Positions 10,641-20,803 of a DNA stretch of 64,000 nt are shown in pieces. The translations under genes and the position numbers were made by a program. How positions within the stretch are numbered: position 1 is the first letter of the stretch; each line of letters begins with the position of its first letter. This DNA comes from Nematopogon swammerdamellus. Taxonomy: Eukaryota > Arthropoda > Insecta > Lepidoptera > Adelidae. The stretch is taken from contig OX336354.1 of assembly GCA_946902875.1 (NCBI GenBank), positions 9,955,247 through 10,019,246 on the forward strand. The letters run 5' to 3'. Below the pieces are notes generated by a model that saw only the letters and a list, made by a program, of their open reading frames with translations, ran no database searches and was not told where the DNA came from.

Positions 10641-12679
10641 AATTAAACTATGGCAATATCGACAACCCTACCCTGGCACGCAACATTATGCATGATTTAT
10701 ATCGTTACCCCCATCGCGCGAGATTAACCCTTTAGTAGCGTAACGAAGTGGCGGGGCGCGGGTCCGCGAGACCCGACCGGGCGTGCGCGGGTTAAATGCT
10801 CATTACGCGTGGGGTCGGGGGTTCTAGTCTTGTCCTTTGTACCTGCGTCTGGGTATTTTAATATGTGATTGAGAATTGAGGGTTGAGTTTCGTGTTGTTT
10901 GAAATAGTTAAAAGGGAATTAATTGTACGACATGCCTCTATTTTCCTATCCCTAAACATTATACAATTCAATATCTACCCCTGTACCTAATGTTTGTACA
11001 TTCGTTTAAAACTCGAGAATACTTGAAGTAATACTTGACCTCAACCAATTTATCCGGTTCTCACTAATATAACCTCACACACAATATTATCTGCCGATGG
11101 TTATAGACTTGGTTATGTATAGCATCATCGAATCTTCTCTCAACATCGAACCATATTTTTTATATAAATCAGCAAATAATGAACTTAAAACTTTCGCTAA
11201 AATTCTGTCCACATCAACCTTGAAAATACTGAAAATGAACCATCAAAATTGCTTGGAATTCAGTGTACCAACATCATCCAGCCGCAAATTGAATAAAACG
11301 ATCCCATCAAAAATACACAGAGAATATTTAAATACAGAACAGTCAATCAAGCGAGCGCTACAATCCACCCGAAAAGACAAATTACACCTCTGGAACCCTG
11401 TCATATTGACTAGCTTGCTAAAAGACCTAGTAATCACGCCAAGTAGCCGGTTACAAGGTTGCGATAAGGTTCTCCAGATGTCCATACACTTTTAGATTCG
11501 ATGCAAACTCAGTTAAGATCATCGCCGAAGCTTATCAACTAATAAGTTTTGCAAACTTGGCACGTTTTAACTTTGCACTTACGCAACATTTCGTAAAGTG
11601 CGTTGGTATTGATGAATTTCTAAGGCGGCGTAAATAGTAGGAGAATATCTGATACATTTTCCCAGATCGCCACCAGAATCTATTATATATTCTGTGTCAG
11701 AACAACCAGATGGTGCTATAATAAATACCGGGAGGTTTTCCAAACACACAACTAAACTACAAACAATTGAAAACTATACCAAGATATTATATTCACATTC
11801 AAGTATTATTCGCACATGCTGAGTGTGTGTGTACACAGTCTAAATGCAAGGCGAGTGAATGTTTGCGTGTGTGTACATCTATGTAGATGAAAATCACCTG
11901 CTATTTCGTGGGATAAATACTAGCTCGCGGCTTGTTCAGAATAGAAGCCGTTAAACTAGTAGAGACAGCAAAATTCAAGTATACGTTATATTCAGGATTT
12001 TTAGGTTCCCATTGTTAAGATTAATTAAAACCAATTACCTACATTTTGTAATTTTCTTATTGGCTATTTATGGATGATGATAAATATTAGTTTTTTTTAT
12101 AAATAAAACCTATCACCAACCATAATTATAGGTGTCACCTATAATTATGATGCTAATCAGAACATAATTGATTTGTCGAAAGTCTTGATATATTTTATAT
12201 TGTAAATTATTAGTTCACAAACCACCAATTTTAATATTAAATTTTCATAAATATTTCATTGTCATATTTATTTTAAATATTTCATTGTCATTCAAATTAA
12301 GGTACAAAACATGACTAAAACGTAAACCGAATTTTTCTTCCAACGCTGCTATCTGTGCAAGTGAGTCAGGTTCACAGGTAGCTTTGATTTACAGGCATCC
12401 TAATGAAACCTGTTATATAACTTATTATTTATCGAATGAAGAAATAAAAGGAAATTGCCAGTACGCACGGCACCGTGTAAATACACATTCAGAAACGGCA
12501 TCGTCGTACATTTATACTACATGTTACCTCATTACCAAAATATTGTCGGCATGCACTCCATATCCAGCAGACCGATATTTGAGTAAATAATAATGACAGA
12601 AATAGACGTATATTATTTTATATTATTTATTTAGACGTTTATTACTAATATTTATATTTTAGATTTTGTAAATTTTTCC
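10641..12679. other. Unassigned region with one 132-codon frame
   Basis: GC-rich around 10735-10815, AT-rich elsewhere. The frame at 11097-11495 (plus, 132 codons) is among the longest here not explained by a repeat. It is rich in Ser, Leu, Lys and Ile, shows no motif I know, and overlaps an 80-codon antisense frame, so chance is the likelier explanation. A perfect 14-bp-arm hairpin sits at 12121-12149 around 'cataattataggtg', with a one-base spacer. No tRNA or splice-flanked exon is evident. Confidence 0.35.
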
Positions 12680-13010
12680 GTGTAGGGCCGGTACTTAAAA
12701 AAAAGAGCCCCACTGCATCTATCCCCATGCATGTCGTAAAAGACGACTAAGGAATAAGGACAAAATGCCGTGCTAAAGGGCAACAGGCTCGCCACCTCTC
12801 ACCTTGGCACGGTACTTCCACCGAGTCATGCAGCAGGTGGGTCTTCGTGCCTTACTTGCTGCTGACCAATTGAATCTTGTTCGAATACTTTGCGAAACGT
12901 GGTGGTCGGTGTTGTGCTGTAATTTACCAGAGTTTTTGCAGCACAACACCGATTATTCTGCTTACCCCGATTTTCGGGATTGAGCGTGTGTGATATGATA
13001 TGATATGATA
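12680..13010 (-). mobile_element. Stem-loop repeat, antisense full-length-like copy
   Basis: This belongs to a structured non-autonomous family found at 21350, 21615, 32870, 40187 and elsewhere. In sense orientation it runs 'cacacgct...cccgaaaatcgggg', then a stem-loop with 13-bp arms (cggtgttgtgctg / cagcacaacaccg, here 12907-12951), a 'gcaagtaaggcacgaagacc' block, 'gccttttacgacatgc', 'ggggagagatgcagtgggg' and a terminal 'aagtaccggcc' hairpin half. The right flank is a (GATAT)n run, the same kind of simple repeat that precedes other copies. No coding capacity was seen. Confidence 0.65.
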
Positions 13011-13024
13011 AATTTTTCTTTCAT

Positions 13025-13140
13025 TGTCTGAAAGCAGACCTTGTCTACCAAAGCGTCAAATCCTCCCGTCATAACCTCCGTCGCCATGACCTTGGTTGTG
13101 TCCAGGTTCATCCTCAGACCCACCTGCATCACACTTCAGT
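13025..13140 (-). pseudogene. RTE-like LINE reverse transcriptase fragment
   Basis: The minus-strand translation includes 'VGLRMNLDTTKVM', which matches the block after the RT catalytic motif in RTE-type LINEs (roughly 'GL-mN--KTKVM'). The catalytic YxDD box is not present. It lies next to a plus-strand fragment of the 3' end of an RTE (13165-13350), in opposite orientation, so the two pieces were rearranged. Confidence 0.4.
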
Positions 13141-13164
13141 CTAAGAGACGACCGTTAGAGTAAC

Positions 13165-13350
13165 CGTGTCATACGCTGGCGGCCGTGAACAGGAAAACGA
13201 AGTGTCGGACCCACCAGATAGGACAACACGGCATCAAGTACATCGAAAGAAATCAGTTGTTCGTTACCGCTAAAAGGCGGGAGTACTGGAGGAAAATTGG
13301 AAACGCGTATGTCCAGCAACGGATACGTCCATATACGCTGAAAAGTTGAC
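13165..13350 (+). pseudogene. RTE-like LINE ORF2 C-terminal fragment
   Basis: Contains 'gagtactggaggaaaattgg', then 'aacgcgtatgtccagcaacg'. Both correspond to the 'W----E-YVQQWT' end of RTE-type ORF2, with frameshifts, and both align with 45251-45545 and 51031-51085. Confidence 0.5.
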
Positions 13351-14212
13351 TGGAAGCAGCGATAAGTCAGCCTTTGCTTAATCCTGTATTGCCTCTCACT
13401 TTCGTGTAATGTTTTTCTTTCAAATTGTGTGCAATAAAGAGTTTCTATTCTATCACATTTCTAAATATGTATTTCTACGTACGGTACGATGTCGGCACCG
13501 CTTTAATGCTTGCACCGATCGGCTCATTTGCAAACTTAGGCCGGATAGAGAAGCCGGTGCAATAAAAATCACACCTTCCCCATATCAAGCCGTAGTCGTG
13601 ATTTATTTCAGATAGGTATAATATAGGTATATGGCGGGAACATGGTCAACCCGATTACTCTGCTTGCTTGCTTTTAAATGTCGGAATACAGCATCACGAT
13701 TATGTATGTTTGTATAATATGTGCGGTTGCACAAAATTGTTTATGATCAGCCTATTTCAAATTATACGCAAATTTGTTCTATATTGCCGCTTTTAAACTT
13801 ATTATAGCAACAAAAATGAACTTAACATTTTACTTATCTTAAGTGCAAAGAGATCCTTGTTTATTTGTAGCTATGTTTTTATTGCAGATATTACGTGAGA
13901 TAACAAAATGTTTATTGAAGTTGTTGACACGGCGGGTGGCTGCGGACTGCGGTTAGCCCGTGCGAATCTTGACTCAACCTCAGCCTACCTAGTCGTTAAA
14001 ACTTTAAAACCATATTAAATGCTGATTACACATGACATTTTTGATGAAAGCATAATTTTTAATTTTAATATCCCTTGAAACCCAAGGGTAAGCATTACAC
14101 CCTTGGGTTTCTAAGGTTCGTTAAAAAAAAAAAAAAATAGTAATAATAATAAATCAAAAGAAAATCCACCGCCCCCGTCCCCCGCCCCTTCAAGAAACGT
14201 GTCCTTTTCAAT
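13351..14212. other. Unassigned spacer with a 12-bp hairpin
   Basis: No gene was recognised. The perfect inverted repeat 'gaaacccaaggg' / 'cccttgggtttc' lies at 14077-14088 and 14100-14111. Just after it, 14117-14165 is A-rich, like a retroposon tail. Confidence 0.4.
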
Positions 14213-14480
14213 GTTTTTAGGGTTACGTACCTCAAAAGAGGAAAATACGGAACCCTTCTAGGATCGCTCTTGTGTCTGTCTGTCTGTCCGTCTGCCAGGC
14301 TTATTTTCTCCGAATCTACTGGACGCAAAAAATCGAACGACGAAAAAATTATATGTACATAATATAAAGTTTGATGATCCAATTGCGGTCTCACAGCGTA
14401 TATGAACGCATTTAGATTTTGGAAGACAATTTTGGGGGACAAAAATTGTAAGTTAAAAAGCAATTTTTTTCGAGTGCATC
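14213..14480 (+). repeat. Interspersed repeat with GTCT microsatellite
   Basis: 'gggttacgtacctcaaaaga', 'atacggaacccttctaggat' and a (GTCT)n block form a repeat start that I associate with Lepidoptera. A diverged antisense piece of related sequence (gtaccggaacc-type) lies at 37984-38075. Its class is unknown to me. Confidence 0.5.
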
Positions 14481-15379
14481 ATGTGACATAGGTATCAATG
14501 AAAAGGGCTCGTTATAAAAATATAACTGTATTTTTTATAATAATCGAACATTACCCTCGCCCTTATCTCCTAAACTACTGAGTCTAAAATTAAGAAAAAA
14601 AAATTATGGCGCCTCATAGTTTAGTAGTTTACAGGAAAACTTTTATTTCAAACTTTTTTAAAAAAACCGCATGCAAATCGGTCCCCTTTTAAGATAACAT
14701 TTTTTTTTTATTACTTAATTACTTGATTATTTGATTACAAACATTGCTAACAACCATCTTTAAACTAGCTTTCCAATAACAAAAAGCCGCATCCAAATCG
14801 GACCATTCGTTTGGGAGCTAAGATGCCACAGACAGACACACACGTTAAACTTATAACGGCCCTATTTTTTCGTCGGGGGTTAAAAACCGCGCCAACAGAT
14901 TTCGGGTAGTTACCACTCATTCGTCGCTCGCAAAAGACAAGTTTTAAACTATTTAAAGATAAAGGCAATGTCCATTATGCATTTCTGAGCAGGTAAAATA
15001 CTGGAGATTTAAATTTGGATAGCTATTAGTTATTTCGTGTTGTGCACACCAATTCGCGTTAATGCTCCATCTATCCTTTTCAGTGCCGTGCGTTGCTTAC
15101 ACCTAAATCATATCAACACTCGATTGCATACTAATTGAGTACACTAGTAGCTGGAACCAGATACAGAACTGTTGTTTAGTACGGGACTTGTACGAAGAAC
15201 ACGCCATGGAATAGATGTAATCGTATTCAAATTACATAATCTTCTTTCGGCACCGCTTATACAGTACTCTCTCTCTCTCTAATGAGAGATCTTATAATGG
15301 TGTATTTAAAAAAAACCAGCCAATTGCGAGTGAGACCTGCGCGTGGTTTCCGCACCACAAAAAAAAATCTTGTAGACAT
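14481..15379. other. Unassigned AT-rich spacer
   Basis: There are long A and T runs and two similar 'aaaccgcatgcaaatcgg' / 'aagccgcatccaaatcgg' motifs (14664 and 14785). These are typical of the bodies of short interspersed elements. A (CT)n run lies at 15268-15280. No gene was recognised. Confidence 0.4.
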
Positions 15380-15499
<120 letters not shown>

Positions 15500-15704
15500 A
15501 GGCAGATTCAGATTCAGATTCAGATCCAGATCCAGATCCAGATCCAGGCCCAGGTCCAGGTCCAGGTCCTGGTCCAGGTCCAGGTCCAGGTCCAGGATCA
15601 GGTTCAGGTTCAGGTTCAGGTCCAGGTCCAGGCCCAGGTCCAGGTCCAGATCCAGATCCAGATCTAGATCCAGATCCAGATCCAGACTCAGACTCAGACT
15701 CTCA

Positions 15705-15741
<37 letters not shown>

Positions 15742-15778
15742 ACCCAGACCCAGACCCAGACCCAGACTCAGACTCTCA

Positions 15779-15809
<31 letters not shown>

Positions 15810-15845
15810 ACTCGGACTCGAACTCGGATTCCGATTCCGATTCAG
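15500..15845. repeat. Compound hexanucleotide array
   Basis: Successive blocks of related 6-mers follow one another: CAGATT, CAGATC, CAGGTC, CAGGTT, CAGATC, CAGACT, GGAGCC, CAGACC, CAGACT, GGAGCC, then CGGATT-like. The block 'cagactctcagagccggagc' occurs twice (near 15690 and 15772), showing larger-scale duplication within the array. Because the unit is a multiple of three, a 190-codon Arg-Ser and Glu-Pro-rich frame (15282-15854) spans it. I regard that frame as a by-product of the repeat. Confidence 0.95.
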
Positions 15846-16057
15846 ACTATTTAATTATTAACACGCTTGTATATCGTTATTATAAACATACAATTGTTTC
15901 CTAAAAAACTCACCTGAACCTGTGAACCTTCACCCTGTTGTTGTTGTTGTTGTTTGGTTTGGGGTTTGCTCTAGGCCTAGGCCTGCAAACTAATCCCGCT
16001 TGGTTGGAGACCTTCGTGCAAAACCCCGCAATCTCCACCTACCCCTGCCAGCCTGTC
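15846..16057. other. Spacer with (GTT)n run
   Basis: 'gttgttgttgttgttg' is at 15938-15953. Nothing else was recognised. Confidence 0.4.
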
Positions 16058-16180
16058 TTCCATGAAAGCCACAAGTCGACAGGGGTGTCTGCAGACCGCC
16101 GCCTTTTACGACATACACGGGGAGAGATGCAGTGGGGCTATTCTTTTAGAGTACCGGCCCCACACGGTACACCCTTCACC
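16058..16180 (+). mobile_element. Stem-loop repeat, 3' fragment
   Basis: 'gccttttacgacatacacgg', 'ggagagatgcagtggggc' and 'gtaccggccccacacggtac' are the 3' third of the structured family described at 12680-13010. The stem-loop part is missing. Confidence 0.6.
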
Positions 16181-16277
16181 GTAATCAAGAGATCACCTAA
16201 AACTACAAATATTTGCACCGTCTGCTTCATCATCGTAAAATTTCTGGCCTCTCAGATATTCCTTCAGGCGCAAATTT

Positions 16278-16563
16278 AATAAAATGCTTCAATTCGGTAG
16301 ATGGCGCGCGCGTATACACTTTTTGGTTTCTTCTATGGGAACGTCCGTGAATTTTTTACTTTTCTTATTTTTGTTATTTGTTGTTATATAGGCCCACGAG
16401 TATATAGGCCATAATAAATAACACATATTCTCAACGGGCTATCTATTACGTTTCAAGGGATACAGCCCTCGGACAGACAGACGTACGGACGGACGAACGG
16501 ACGGACGGACGGATGGACGGACGGACGGACGGACGGACGGACGGACGGACGGACGGACGGACG

Positions 16564-16594
<31 letters not shown>

Positions 16595-16646
16595 AGAGGG
16601 CGTAGGCTTAGTAATAAGGTCCCGTACTGGATACAGAACCCTAAAA
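16278..16646 (+). mobile_element. 'GGTAGATGGCGCGCG' repeat with expanded tetranucleotide
   Basis: The order is 'ggtagatggcgcgcgcg', 'cactttttggtttcttctat', 'cacatattctcaacgggct', a tetranucleotide array, then 'gcgtaggcttagtaataagg' and 'gaaccctaaaa'. The same order is seen at 55609-56010 and 51184-51470, and in antisense at 33825-34160 and 38338-38736. In this copy the GGAC/AGAC array (16471-16597) is much longer than in the others. It joins a mariner fragment on its right. Confidence 0.65.
16471..16597. repeat. (GGAC)n-(AGAC)n microsatellite
   Basis: About 20 GGAC units, interrupted by GGAT and CGTA variants, then about eight AGAC units, all inside the interspersed repeat 16278-16646. Confidence 0.95.
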
Positions 16647-16812
16647 TCACTAGCGCTTGAGGTCTGGTGAATATGGAGGATGTTCGTGCATGCCTTTCAA
16701 ATCCAGCATCATGAATAGCAGCCATTGCGCCAGCGGACTTGTGTGCCGGGGCGTTATCCTGGTGAAACAGAATAACTTTCGCCAGTTTAAAATGAACGAC
16801 CCAAAAAAAAAA
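16640..16812 (-). pseudogene. mariner transposase fragment
   Basis: On the minus strand 'ILFHQDNAPAHKSAGAMAAI' is the second catalytic aspartate block (H-DNAPAH) of a mariner transposase. After a frameshift a 'HEHPPYSPDL' block follows, then remains of the third aspartate block ('SDF'). DD34D transposases cut and rejoin DNA with these residues. Here the N-terminal DNA-binding part, the first aspartate and the C-terminus are missing, and the reading frame is broken. The fragment ends where the neighbouring interspersed repeat begins, so the two were joined by insertion or rearrangement. Confidence 0.7.
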
Positions 16813-16924
16813 ACAAACAAAAGACAATCTGTCCCATTCTTAATTATTGTTTTAATCTAACCGACGTCTTTCTGCCTTTCAATATTTATTTTTTATTTCC
16901 AAGGAGCATGTACCTCTTTTACCT
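16813..16924. other. Short unassigned spacer
   Basis: A-run at 16802-16813. No gene was recognised. Confidence 0.4.
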
Positions 16925-17155
16925 AATTTTTTACCCGACTACGGCGAAGCCAAAAAAGGAAGGGTTATGAGTTTGGCGTGTATGTATGTATGTATGTATG
17001 TATGTATGTATGTATGTATGTGACTATCTATATTCCACTCTACAGCCTAAAGTACTGGGCCGATTTGAATAATTCTTGTGCTATTGGATTCGTCTTATTC
17101 ACGGGAGTGTCATAGGCTATATAACAATTTTCAAAATTCAAAATGGCGGACGCAC
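16925..17155 (+). repeat. 'CCCGACTACGGCGAAG' repeat with (TATG)n
   Basis: 'acccgactacggcgaagcc' is followed by 'ggaagggttatgagtttggc', then ten or more TATG units (16979-17022), then 'ttccactctacagcctaaag'. This looks like the start of an interspersed repeat. A related 'acccgactacg' motif starts the foldback element at 19511. Confidence 0.55.
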
Positions 17156-17630
17156 TGCGTCAAAATGTCAAATTAGTTTTTCAAAATATATTGAGTGGGG
17201 TATGAAATTAAAGATAATTAAATTACGATTCCGAAAATATATACTTTGCTATCTATTAAACTTATTTGTACAGAGAAATAGAGCAAAATGTGTGGCGCAT
17301 GCATGTATGAATCGCGATTATTCGCGATTAAGCGATATGGTCGCCCGCGCACCGCGCCGCGCGCCCCCTCGGTTTCGGTACGTTACATACATATATCTAT
17401 GACGCGCCACGCACGACGACGACGACGACGCGAAGAAGCAACATGGTATTGTTGGTAATATACCTACATACTTACTCACTGATCTACCGCAATTTTATAT
17501 AGATACAGTACAGTACAATCTGCCCGTGCATTTACGCTCTACTACGTCTAAGAATGTATTTAGGATAAATTTGAAGAATATTTTCCTATCCTTACTGAAG
17601 TAAATACATTTATATTGCATTATTTAACTC

Positions 17631-17661
<31 letters not shown>

Positions 17662-17785
17662 TGTCATTCAGTTGATGGTGTTGAACAACAGTGCCACTGA
17701 TATAAGTACATAATATGTAATGTAAGTCTATTATATATGCGTATATTAAAGCGTATTTATGTAGTATTCGTTTGTACTTTTTCTT
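17156..17785. other. Unassigned, with (CGA)n and (CT)n runs
   Basis: 'gacgacgacgacgacg' lies at about 17415-17432 and a (CT)n run at 17636-17661. GC-rich 17330-17430. No gene was recognised. Confidence 0.4.
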
Positions 17786-17946
17786 CTTAATACATTGCCA
17801 CAAACTATTCTTGTTCACCTGCGTATACTTCTCCCACATCCCAAAGGTTGGTTAGAATAGAATGTCTCACGGCATTAAGCTCATCCATTGTGCCTATTTT
17901 GTGTAAATTGTTGTTCAATAAAGAATATATACATACATACATACAG
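17786..17946 (+). repeat. Repeat, near-identical pair with 46741-46899
   Basis: 'ttaatacattgccacaaact', 'tacttctcccacatcccaaa' and 'ggttggttagaatagaatgt' recur almost unchanged at 46741-46899 and end in 'caataaagaatatatacata' followed by CATA repeats. The AATAAAG-like ending suggests a LINE 3'UTR. The two copies differ at only a few positions, so the family was active fairly recently. Confidence 0.65.
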
Positions 17947-18082
17947 AGTTATTATTAGATATAGTACAATTCTAAAATGAATTGGTATTAAATGTCCACG
18001 TAGTGTGAGCATATGTAGTGTAGGTACACTAAATATACCTAATACCTACAATATTTTCGGATGCAAGTTACCCTTCAGCTAA

Positions 18083-18335
18083 ACGGGATATTGTGGAACA
18101 GAAGAACTGCCGATTGCGGAAAAGTATTCCCAATTTTCTGGGTGCAGTTTTAGCCCTAGACTCGATTAGTTGCCGGAAACCTACGTCTTTGCAAATGGTG
18201 GTGCCCAGGAGGTCCAGGTGCTTCCAGACAGGTATGACGCTGACTTAGAAACGGGCTTGTCGACCTTTGCAGATAATGCGCAACACAGAGTCTTGCTAAC
18301 GTTGAAGGCGGTGGGCGTAGCATTCAGGGGGCAAC
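18083..18335 (-). pseudogene. Jockey-like LINE RT fragment, minus
   Basis: Read on the minus strand this matches the stretch at 26590-26860 (minus), which encodes the region downstream of the RT active site. 'ggcgtcataccttgtctgga'-type sequence and 'ctgcaaaggtcgacaagccc' are shared in order. It lies head-to-head with a plus-strand fragment of a similar LINE that starts near 18340. Confidence 0.5.
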
Positions 18336-18339
18336 ATAT

Positions 18340-18900
18340 TATCGTTGTTATGCGGACGACAGTACGGAACACGGGTTCTACACCAGTCACCCTTCAGTTA
18401 GGCGGGATGTTGTGGATGAGAAAAGGCGAAGACTTGTGTCTGTACTTGAGCAAACACTCGGCTCTATTTCCGAATGGGCCGTAGCAAGTTGGTCAAGTTC
18501 AATGCCTCCAAGATACAAGTTTGCGCGTTCAGTGCGAAGAGAGCGGCGTTCACACCAGCTCCTTCCTACCAAGGCACATCACTTAAATTTAGCGACCACC
18601 TCGGGGTCCTCCGAGTCGAACTTTCGCACGATCTAAACTTCCGGCGCCACATCGAGGGCAAGGCCAAGTTGGCTTCTAAAAAGCTGGGCGTACTCAATAA
18701 GGTGCGACGGTACTTAAGGCCGTATAAATCGCAGATTCGGTCCTGCTTGGGGTACTGCTCGCACCTATGGGATGGCTCAGTCAAATACCAGTTAGCGCCT
18801 CTGGACTCGATCTAGCGTCGGGCCGTGCGAATAGTAGGTGACTCCCAAGTGTACCGCGATCTAGAACCACTGCGACTCCGTAGGTATACATATGTGGCTA
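18340..18900 (+). pseudogene. Jockey-like LINE reverse transcriptase C-terminal half
   Basis: The plus strand carries the RT catalytic box YADD (18349-18360, followed by ST), then the thumb-side blocks 'ISEWAVASW', 'LVKFNASKIQVCAFSAKR', 'DLNFRRHIEGKAKLASKK' and 'RSCLGYCSHLWDG', then 'PLDSI-RRAVRIVGD'. Such enzymes copy LINE RNA at the target site. The copy is dead: a frameshift separates the YADD frame from the next block (about 18470-18510), and TAG at 18813-18815 replaces the Gln expected after DSI, judging from the copy at 26.5 kb. The fingers domain, endonuclease and ORF1 are absent. Confidence 0.75.
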
Positions 18901-19075
18901 AATCACAGCCTGTTGAGAGCAATATTACCCCCAAGTACAGTACGGGTCCTTCAACCTGGACACCTGTCAGGCCGGCATGGCATTCGCAGCCTCCGTATGC
19001 TACTGAATGTCCATGGGCGTCGCTAGACACCTTATGGGTGGCTCGGCGCCACATGTCGCGCTTACTATAAAAATA
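18901..19075 (+). mobile_element. Jockey-like LINE 3'UTR
   Basis: 'caggccggcatggcattcgc', 'gaatgtccatgggcgtcgct', 'agacaccttatgggtgg' and 'cggcgccacatgtcgcgctt' continue from the RT fragment and match 10560, 23545 and 62940. The end is 'actataaaaataata'. Confidence 0.6.
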
Positions 19076-19510
19076 ATATCAGTAGCTTTGGCCTCGCCTT
19101 AGTGGCTTACCTGCTTCGAGTGAGTGCATTATTCAAATATGTACACGAATCTGAAACCTCGGTCTTCGGCCTTGAACTGATTGGTTTACTAATACTTCCC
19201 GAATCCGCTTCACCCCACGCAGATATGTTTACTTACACAGAGAAAAAAATTGTGTACTTACACAGCTCAGTCTTCGGTCTTGCTCTGACTGACTTTTTAT
19301 TTTACTTCAAGACTTTATATCGTTCAACTATACATTATTTGTTTATAGATGTAGATACTCACTCATGCCCTATATCTCTCTTCTGTGCTCATGCGCTATT
19401 TGCAGAAAACTTTAGTTTCAAATTCATGTGACGACAAATAAACGGACGAATAGTATCAATATACGAAGGTAAGCAAACAGTTTTTAAAAAAGCCTAAAAT
19501 AAAAAATAAG
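19076..19510. other. Unassigned, with internal 'cggtcttcgg' duplication
   Basis: 'tcggtcttcggccttgaactgat' (near 19158) and 'cagtcttcggtcttgctctgac' (near 19265) form a degenerate duplication inside a 109-codon frame that has no known domain. Bases 19486-19510 repeat part of the foldback arm next to it. Confidence 0.4.
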
Positions 19511-20331
19511 TTATAAAAACTAAAACCCGACTACGAAAAAGCTAATTATGAAAATCTTGTAACTAAAAAAAAGCCTAAAATAAAAAATAATTTATAAAAA
19601 ATAAAACCCGATTACGAAAAAGCTAATTATGAAAATCGTGTACCTAACTAAAAATAACAAAATAATGTTTTCCATATTATTTATCAGATACAGCAATTCT
19701 CTTTTTATATTGATTTTATCTTAGCACTAACTCTTTAAATTTTAATATTTTTTTTATTTTTAACGTTCTGAATATAGAGCCGTGGTCGGGCGTTCCCGCT
19801 GAATAATAGGACATGCAAATATTACTGCTCCTTGGTGTCCATAGAATTAGAGCGAGGAACTTAGGACGGCCATCGCTATTGTGTCTTACTGGCATCGGAC
19901 GGAAGTCGGAACTTCTTTACGGAGGCTATAATTTTTGTAAGATCAGTCAGACCCAATCTAAAATTATTATAAGTAGATACATAGGACATACCGAACGACA
20001 ACGACCATAATGCACGACGATGGCCTCACTTGTCTTGTTGAACGAAGAACGCCCGACCACGGCTCTATATTTAGAACGTTAAAAATAAAAAAAATATTAA
20101 AATTTAAAGAGTTAGTGCTAAGATAAAATCAATATAAAAAGAGAATTGCTGTATCTGATAAATAATATGGAAAACATTATTTTGTTATTTTTAGTTAGGT
20201 ACACGATTTTCATAATTAGCTTTTTCGTAATCGGGTTTTATTTTTTATAAATTATTTTTTATTTTAGGCTTTTTTTTAGTTACAAGATTTTCATAATTAG
20301 CTTTTTCGTAGTCGGGTTTTAGTTTTTATAA
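19511..20331. mobile_element. Foldback element with 285-bp terminal inverted repeats
   Basis: Left arm 19511-19795 and right arm 20047-20331 are reverse complements, differing by eye at one position (gttctgaat versus gttctaaat). The unique centre, 19796-20046, is 251 bp and has no clear coding content. Both outer edges are TTATAA, which is self-complementary, so it could be arm or target duplication. Each arm contains an internal tandem duplication of about 92 bp, marked by 'aaaacccgactacgaaaaag' and then 'aaaacccgattacgaaaaag'. It looks like a young non-autonomous foldback transposon. Confidence 0.8.
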
Positions 20332-20411
20332 TTCTATAATTTCCTTCGCTATAATTACGAGGCTTAAACAATAATATTGCAGATTAACACTTTTTTATTC
20401 TTTATACGTTA

Positions 20412-20803
20412 CTAGCTTTTGCCCGCGGCTCCACTCGCGTGAAATTCATATGCTCCACGCCGTCAGGCGCCGCTCCGCGCCGTCCCACGCCGTCCCACGC
20501 CGCCCCGCGCCTTTCCGCGCCGCTCCACGCCGTCCCGCGCCGCTCCGCGCTGAACCGCGCCGCAACGCGCCGTCCCGCGCCGCTCCGCGCCGCCTCGCGC
20601 CTTTCTGCACCGCTCCACTCCGTCCCGCGCCGCTCCGCGCCGCACCGCGCCGCCCCGCGCCGACGCGCGCCATCCCGCGCCCCCCTGCGCCGACCCGCGC
20701 CGTCCCGCGCCGACCCGCGCCGTCCCGCGCCGACCCGCGCCGCGCCGCCCCGCGCCGCTCCATTCCTGACTTTACTGCGAGCGAAGCCGCGGGTAAAAGC
20801 TAG
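20412..20803. repeat. GC-rich decamer minisatellite between inverted Helitron-type 3' ends
   Basis: The left edge is CTAG (20412-20415) plus 'cttttgcccgcggctcc', a Helitron-like 3' end in antisense. The right edge is 'gcgagcgaagccgcgggtaa' plus AAGCTAG (CTAG 20800-20803), the same end in sense. Between them, 20450-20762 is a tandem array of about 30 units of a 10-bp motif close to CCGCTCCGCG. The Ala/Arg/Pro-rich frames on both strands are translations of the array. Confidence 0.85.

Noticed and set aside
11097..11495. 132-codon hypothetical gene
   Set aside because: There is no known motif, an overlapping antisense frame, low-complexity AT-rich codon use and no splice or promoter evidence. 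It is kept only as a note.
18812..19054. 80-codon minus-strand frame
   Set aside because: It is antisense to the Jockey-like LINE tail.
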